Assembly (NCBI RefSeq): GCF_003533305.1
Contig: NZ_DOEH01000020.1
Span: forward strand, 347-21,381
Source of the DNA: Providencia sp.
GTDB lineage: Bacteria > Pseudomonadota > Gammaproteobacteria > Enterobacterales > Enterobacteriaceae
Reading direction: 5' to 3'
DNA length: 21,035 bases
The position numbers and the translations under genes are program-made. How positions within the stretch are numbered: the first letter of the stretch is position 1; the number at the start of each line of letters is the position of its first letter. The notes beneath the pieces were generated by a model that saw only the letters and a list, made by a program, of their open reading frames with translations, had not been told where the DNA came from and made no database searches. Positions 16,447-21,035 of this stretch are shown here, piece by piece.

Positions 16447-17424
16447 ATGGCTCAACAAGTACAACTTAGTGCAACCATCGCTGAATCACAGCTCGGTCAA
16501 CGTTTAGATCAGGCTTTGGCCGAATTGTTCCCTGATTATTCACGCTCACGCATAAAAGAATGGATTTTAGCTGATAGAGTGCAGGTTAATGGCAAAGTTA
16601 TCAATAAGCCAAAGGAAAAAGTTTTAGGTGGCGAACAAATTTTAGTCGATGCGCTTATTGAAGAAGATAAACGCTGGGAGCCTCAAGATATTCCATTAGA
16701 TGTAGTTTATGAAGATGATGATATCTTAGTTATTAATAAACCTCGCGGTTTAGTTGTTCATCCGGGTGCGGGCAACCCTGATGGCACGATACTTAATGCA
16801 CTATTATATCGCTATCCAGAAATTGCCGATGTGCCAAGAGCTGGTATTGTTCATCGTTTAGATAAAGACACGACAGGCTTGATGGTCGTGGCGAAAACGG
16901 TTCCTGCTCAAACGCATTTGGTCGAAGCTCTACAATTGAGAGAAATTACACGTGAGTATGAAGCTGTTGCTGTTGGCAGAATGACAGCAGGTGGCATGGT
17001 TGAGGAACCTATTTCAAGGCATCCAACTAAAAGGACCCACATGGCGGTTCATCCAATGGGAAAACCAGCGATTACACACTATCGTGTCATGGAACACTTT
17101 AGAGCACATACACGCTTGCGCTTGCGTTTAGAGACTGGGAGAACACACCAAATCCGCGTTCATATGGCTCATATTAATCATCCTCTTATTGGTGATGCGT
17201 TATATGGCGGCAGACCTCGCCCATTAAAAGGCGCTACAGATGAGTTTTTAGAAGTGATGCGTGGTTTTGATAGACAAGCGCTTCATGCCACGATGTTGCG
17301 TCTATTTCATCCAATATCAGGGATCCAAATGGAGTGGCATGCACCATTGCCTGATGATATGGTAAAATTAATCGACGCTTTAAAAGCGGATACTAAATTA
17401 CATAAAGACAATATGGATTGGTAA
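16447..17424 (+). CDS. rluD: 23S rRNA pseudouridine(1911/1915/1917) synthase
   Basis: It makes the three pseudouridines in helix 69 of 23S rRNA, important for 50S assembly and release-factor function. 325 residues. An N-terminal S4 RNA-binding domain (about 17-75, LGQRLDQALAELFPDYSRSRIKEWI) precedes an RluA-type catalytic domain with HRLDKDTTGL (136-145) and catalytic D139. Further family blocks are INKPRGLVVHPGAGN, REITREYEAV, RLETGRTHQIRVHMAHI and DRQALHA. The MAQQVQL start matches E. coli. Its TAA overlaps the pgeF ATG by one base (TAATG), so the two genes are translationally coupled. Confidence 0.98.
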   Translation: MAQQVQLSATIAESQLGQRLDQALAELFPDYSRSRIKEWILADRVQVNGKVINKPKEKVLGGEQILVDALIEEDKRWEPQDIPLDVVYEDDDILVINKPRGLVVHPGAGNPDGTILNALLYRYPEIADVPRAGIVHRLDKDTTGLMVVAKTVPAQTHLVEALQLREITREYEAVAVGRMTAGGMVEEPISRHPTKRTHMAVHPMGKPAITHYRVMEHFRAHTRLRLRLETGRTHQIRVHMAHINHPLIGDALYGGRPRPLKGATDEFLEVMRGFDRQALHATMLRLFHPISGIQMEWHAPLPDDMVKLIDALKADTKLHKDNMDW

Positions 17425-18158
17425 TGAGCGCATTGATTTTTCCTGACTGGCCACAGCCTAAAAATATAGCAAGCTGCAGTACTACTCGTATTGGTGGCGT
17501 AAGTTTGCCACCGTTTGATAGTCTGAATTTAGGTTGTCATGTTGATGATGATCCTAAGGCTGTTAGTGAAAATCGTTGCAGACTGATTTCTCTTGCTCAG
17601 TTGCCACAGCAGCCGTTGTGGCTTGAGCAAGTGCACGGTACCACTGTATTACACTTAGATAACGGCATAATTAAAAGCAAACAAGCAGATGCTGTCTATA
17701 CTAATAGGGCAGAGCAAGTATGTGCGATCATGACCGCAGATTGCTTGCCTGTGTTATTTTGTAATAAAAATGGAACTGAAGTCGCGGCAGCTCATGCTGG
17801 TTGGCGTGGATTATGCAACGGTGTCCTTGAAAATACCGTTGCTCAATTTTCTTGTCCACCAGATGAAATCATGGCTTGGCTTGGTCCTGCAATTGGGCCT
17901 GAAAAATTTGAAGTTGGTGCTGAAGTTAGAGACGCATTTCTTAATCAATCGTCTGAATTGAGTTTAGCTTTTACCTCTCATGGTGATAAATACTTGGCGG
18001 ATATCTATTTACTAGCGCGAAAAAAGTTGCAAGCAGTCGGTATAATATCTATTTATGGTGGTTCTTTTTGCACTGTGACTGAAGAAAACAGATTTTTTTC
18101 CTATCGACGTGAGGGGAAGACGGGGAGAATGGCTTCACTAATATGGATAAATAACTAG
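17424..18158 (+). CDS. pgeF: Peptidoglycan editing factor PgeF (YfiH), laccase-domain protein
   Basis: A member of the DUF152/YfiH laccase-domain family; E. coli YfiH is reported to limit misincorporation of L-Ser for L-Ala in peptidoglycan precursors, and relatives act as purine nucleoside phosphorylases. From ATG 17424 it has 244 residues and starts MSALIFPDWPQPK like E. coli. The metal ligands expected for the family are H71 (LEQVHG), C107 (TADCLPVLFC) and H124 (AAHAGWRGL). The frame extends back to a TTG at 17418 inside rluD, but ATG 17424 forms the TAATG junction with rluD and matches the known start. It ends 127 bases before clpB. Confidence 0.95.
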   Translation: MSALIFPDWPQPKNIASCSTTRIGGVSLPPFDSLNLGCHVDDDPKAVSENRCRLISLAQLPQQPLWLEQVHGTTVLHLDNGIIKSKQADAVYTNRAEQVCAIMTADCLPVLFCNKNGTEVAAAHAGWRGLCNGVLENTVAQFSCPPDEIMAWLGPAIGPEKFEVGAEVRDAFLNQSSELSLAFTSHGDKYLADIYLLARKKLQAVGIISIYGGSFCTVTEENRFFSYRREGKTGRMASLIWINN

Positions 18159-18213
18159 TAAATGGTTTTTTGTTCTAATTTAACAACTATATTGAAAATA
18201 ATCGCACCTAAAA

Positions 18214-18241
18214 CTTGAAAATTCAAAAATAGACCTCATCT
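18214..18241 (+). promoter_or_regulatory. Sigma-32 heat-shock promoter of clpB
   Basis: CTTGAAA (18214-18220), 13 bases, then CCTCATCT (18234-18241), against CTTGAAA-N13/14-CCCCATNT: a perfect -35 and one mismatch in the -10. The predicted start is about 40 bases before the clpB ATG. Confidence 0.88.
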
Positions 18242-18285
18242 TATTTCCAGTAGCAATTCTAATCCCATTTATTATCGGAGGTGTT

Positions 18286-20859
18286 ATGCGTCTGGACCGT
18301 TTAACTAATAAATTCCAGCAAGCTCTCGCTGACGCCCAGTCATTAGCCCTTGGGCGTGAAAACCAGTTTATAGAACCTATTCATTTACTCAGTGCTTTGT
18401 TTAACCAAGAAGGTGGCACTGTACGTCCTTTGCTGACAACTTTAGGTGTTAATGCCGTACAGCTTAAGCAAAAGATTGAAGATGCATTGACGCGTTTACC
18501 TCAAGTACAAGGTGTTGCTGGTGATGTTCAACCATCAAGTGATTTAATGCGTCATTTGAATTTGTGCGATCAACTAGCACAAAAGCATGGAGATGAGTTT
18601 ATCTCCTCAGAATTATTTCTACTTGCCGCTTTAGAAGCCAATACAACATTAGCAGATATGCTCAAAGCAGCAGGTGTTAATAAAGATAACTTAAAAAAGG
18701 CAATAGAACAGATGCGAGGCGGAGAAAAAGTGAATGACCAAAGCGCTGAAGATCAGCGTCAAGCCTTGAAAAAATATACTGTCGACTTAACTGAGCGAGC
18801 AGAACAAGGCAAATTAGACCCAGTGATTGGGCGTGATGACGAAATTCGTCGTACTATTCAAGTTTTACAACGTCGTACCAAAAATAATCCAGTTTTAATT
18901 GGTGAGCCAGGTGTAGGTAAAACGGCCATCGTTGAAGGTTTAGCACAACGTATTGTTAATGGTGAAGTGCCGGAAGGCTTAAAAAATAAACGCGTATTAT
19001 CACTGGATATGGGGGCACTGATCGCTGGTGCTAAATATCGCGGTGAATTTGAAGAACGTTTAAAAGGCGTGTTGAATGACCTTGCTAAGCAAGAGGGTAG
19101 CGTCATTCTATTTATTGATGAGTTGCATACGATGGTCGGTGCAGGTAAAGCTGACGGTGCAATGGATGCAGGTAATATGTTGAAACCTGCACTTGCTCGT
19201 GGTGAACTACATTGCGTAGGTGCAACGACACTGGATGAATATCGCCAATATATTGAAAAAGATGCGGCTTTAGAGCGTCGTTTCCAAAAAGTATATGTGG
19301 CAGAACCATCAGTTGAAGACACCATTGCAATTTTACGTGGGTTGAAAGAGCGTTATGAGTTGCATCACCATGTGCAAATTACCGACCCAGCTATTGTAGC
19401 TGCAGCGACGCTATCGCACCGTTACATTACTGACCGTATGTTGCCAGACAAAGCGATTGATTTAATTGATGAGGCTGGCGCGAGTTTACGTATGCAGATG
19501 GATTCGAAACCAGAATCCTTAGATAGATTAGAACGTAGAATTATTCAGTTAAAGCTAGAGCAGCAAGCATTGAAGAAAGAGTCTGATGATGCAAGTAAAA
19601 AGCGTCTCGAAATGCTTGAAGAAGAATTAGCTGAAAAAGAACGCGAATATTCTTCTTTAGATGAAGAATGGAAAGCTGAAAAAGCGTCATTGACAGGTAC
19701 GCAGCACATTAAAGCTGAATTAGAAAACACCCGTATTGAAATGGAAAAAGCACGTCGTGTGGGTGATTTAGCTAAAATGTCTGAGTTGCAATACGGTCGT
19801 ATACCTGAATTGGAAAAACAGCTTGATGCTGCAACCAAGGCAGAAGGTAAAAGCATGAAGCTTTTACGTAATAAAGTTACTGATGTTGAAATTGCTGAAA
19901 TTCTTGCACGCTGGACAGGTATTCCAGTTTCAAGAATGTTAGAAAGTGAAAGAGAAAAACTATTGCGTATGGAGCAACAGCTACATCAACGAGTAATTGG
20001 CCAAGATGAGGCCGTTGTTGCTGTATCAAATGCTATCCGACGTAGCCGTGCAGGATTAGCCGATCCAAACCGTCCGATTGGTTCTTTTATGTTCTTAGGG
20101 CCAACAGGTGTAGGTAAAACTGAGTTATGTAAAGCGTTAGCGAATTTTATGTTCGATAGCGATGATGCGATGGTTCGTATCGATATGTCTGAATTTATGG
20201 AAAAACACTCAGTTTCTCGTTTGGTTGGGGCACCTCCAGGCTATGTTGGCTATGAAGAAGGCGGCTATTTAACAGAAGCTGTAAGACGTCGTCCATATTC
20301 AGTTATTTTATTGGATGAAGTTGAGAAAGCTCACCCTGATGTATTCAATATCTTATTACAGGTATTGGATGATGGACGTTTAACTGATGGTCAAGGTAGA
20401 ACTGTCGATTTTCGTAATACGGTAATTATCATGACATCAAACCTTGGTTCTGATTTGATTCAAGAGCGGTTTGGCATGATTGGTTATTCAGAAATGAAAG
20501 ATATGGTGATGGAAGTTGTTGCCCATAGTTTCAGACCTGAATTTATTAACCGTATAGATGAAGTTGTTGTGTTCCATCCATTAGGCCAAGAGCAAATTAT
20601 GAATATTGCCAATATTCAACTTGCTCGTTTATATAAACGTCTTGAAGAACATGGCTATGAAGTGACAGCAACGGCTGCTGCTCTCGAGAAAATTGGTGAA
20701 GCAGGTTATGATCCAATATATGGGGCAAGGCCATTGAAACGTGCGATTCAACAGGAAATTGAAAATCCACTGGCACAAGAGATATTGTCAGGTAGGTTAA
20801 TCCCTGGCATCCCTGTAACATTAGATGTAGAAAATAATGAAATCGTAGCGAAACAGTAA
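18286..20859 (+). CDS. clpB: ATP-dependent disaggregase ClpB (Hsp104 family)
   Basis: A hexameric AAA+ chaperone that with DnaK/DnaJ/GrpE pulls polypeptides out of heat-induced aggregates. 857 residues, the same as E. coli. Clp N-domain about 1-145; NBD1 with Walker A GEPGVGKT (206-213) and Walker B ILFIDE; coiled-coil M domain about 410-525 (Lys/Glu-rich, [19 protein letters not shown]); NBD2 with Walker A GPTGVGKT (605-612) and Walker B ILLDE; pore loops [10 protein letters not shown] and [14 protein letters not shown] (18279-18283 region) precedes the ATG. An in-frame GTG at codon 149 with its own ribosome site probably also yields an N-terminally shortened form. A terminator follows. Confidence 0.98.
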   Translation: MRLDRLTNKFQQALADAQSLALGRENQFIEPIHLLSALFNQEGGTVRPLLTTLGVNAVQLKQKIEDALTRLPQVQGVAGDVQPSSDLMRHLNLCDQLAQKHGDEFISSELFLLAALEANTTLADMLKAAGVNKDNLKKAIEQMRGGEKVNDQSAEDQRQALKKYTVDLTERAEQGKLDPVIGRDDEIRRTIQVLQRRTKNNPVLIGEPGVGKTAIVEGLAQRIVNGEVPEGLKNKRVLSLDMGALIAGAKYRGEFEERLKGVLNDLAKQEGSVILFIDELHTMVGAGKADGAMDAGNMLKPALARGELHCVGATTLDEYRQYIEKDAALERRFQKVYVAEPSVEDTIAILRGLKERYELHHHVQITDPAIVAAATLSHRYITDRMLPDKAIDLIDEAGASLRMQMDSKPESLDRLERRIIQLKLEQQALKKESDDASKKRLEMLEEELAEKEREYSSLDEEWKAEKASLTGTQHIKAELENTRIEMEKARRVGDLAKMSELQYGRIPELEKQLDAATKAEGKSMKLLRNKVTDVEIAEILARWTGIPVSRMLESEREKLLRMEQQLHQRVIGQDEAVVAVSNAIRRSRAGLADPNRPIGSFMFLGPTGVGKTELCKALANFMFDSDDAMVRIDMSEFMEKHSVSRLVGAPPGYVGYEEGGYLTEAVRRRPYSVILLDEVEKAHPDVFNILLQVLDDGRLTDGQGRTVDFRNTVIIMTSNLGSDLIQERFGMIGYSEMKDMVMEVVAHSFRPEFINRIDEVVVFHPLGQEQIMNIANIQLARLYKRLEEHGYEVTATAAALEKIGEAGYDPIYGARPLKRAIQQEIENPLAQEILSGRLIPGIPVTLDVENNEIVAKQ
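18718..18732 (+). promoter_or_regulatory. Internal ribosome site and GTG start in clpB (codon 149)
   Basis: GGCGGAG (18718-18724) stands five bases before an in-frame GTG (18730-18732), which is exactly codon 149. E. coli makes its short ClpB from a GTG at Val149, so the site is conserved. The product would lack the N-domain (709 residues). Confidence 0.8.
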
Positions 20860-20902
20860 TAAATTAATTGCGATATTATTTTTAGATTCAATAGATAAAC
20901 TG

Positions 20903-20932
20903 AATGGCGGCTTTGATAGCCGCCATTTTTTT
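20903..20932 (+). terminator. Terminator of clpB
   Basis: A perfect 10-bp stem AATGGCGGCT / AGCCGCCATT (20903-20912 with 20918-20927), loop TTGAT, then seven T residues (20926-20932). Confidence 0.95.
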
Positions 20933-20994
20933 ATCAAATTAAGGCTAATCTCTCAGTTTTTGATGGATAAATGGGCGTAAAGTATGAAAGATAA

Positions 20995-21035
20995 TCAGTT
21001 AAAATAAAAATGCAAAAAAACACTTGCCAGAATTT
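20995..21035 (+). promoter_or_regulatory. Possible start of an rRNA operon promoter (truncated)
   Basis: An A-rich tract (about 21000-21020) followed by CACTTGCCAGAATTT resembles an UP element and a -35 (TTGCCA, 21024-21029) of an enterobacterial rrn P1 promoter. In E. coli clpB is followed by rrnG in the same direction. The -10 and the rRNA are outside the window, so this rests mainly on context. Confidence 0.4.

Noticed and set aside
18858..19325. 155-codon minus-strand frame inside clpB
   Set aside because: It lies antisense to NBD1 of clpB. Long antisense frames are common opposite conserved genes, and the translation is Ser/Pro/Arg rich with no domain.

Overview
This window reads as chromosomal core DNA from a low-GC member of Enterobacterales, most likely Morganellaceae (Providencia/Proteus-like). 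The proteins are close to their E. coli counterparts over their full lengths and the gene order largely follows the E. coli gshA-luxS ... ffh-rpsP-rimM-trmD-rplS ... aroF-tyrA ... pheA-raiA-bamD-rluD-pgeF-clpB neighbourhood. The base composition is AT-rich, however, and genus-specific material lies between the conserved blocks. The genus is an inference.

Layout. 1-31 is the 3' end of a tRNA (probably tRNA-Arg) with its terminator. gshA (TTG start) and luxS (both +) flank a minus-strand copy of the sRNA gene micA with a sigma-E promoter. ypjD and corB (minus) form a membrane-protein pair that converges on luxS. ffh (+) is followed by the ribosome/tRNA-modification operon rpsP-rimM-trmD-rplS, which ends in a strong terminator. 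About 670 bp then hold two ERIC-like elements, a six-copy 9-bp tandem repeat and the TyrR-type control region of aroF-tyrA. A chemoreceptor gene with a textbook sigma-28 promoter lies between tyrA and pheA. pheA (minus) has a Phe-rich leader peptide and an attenuator. raiA and bamD (minus) follow. rluD-pgeF-clpB (+) comes next, with a sigma-32 promoter before clpB and an internal GTG start inside it. The last bases look like the beginning of an rRNA operon promoter, cut by the window edge.

How the genes work together. aroF, tyrA and pheA are the entry and branch enzymes of tyrosine and phenylalanine synthesis: aroF-tyrA appears to be under TyrR and pheA under attenuation. ffh, rpsP, rimM, trmD, rplS, raiA and rluD all serve the ribosome or protein targeting. 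bamD, micA and sigma-E belong to outer-membrane homeostasis. clpB is heat-shock disaggregation.

I found no convincing new biological system. The less routine content is regulatory or repetitive: micA, the pheL attenuator, the aroF operators, the ERIC pair with its minisatellite, and the flagellar-regulon chemoreceptor. Several start codons are corrected from the longest open frame: rimM, pgeF, raiA, pheA and bamD. All homology statements come from memory of the E. coli proteins and RNAs, not from a search.
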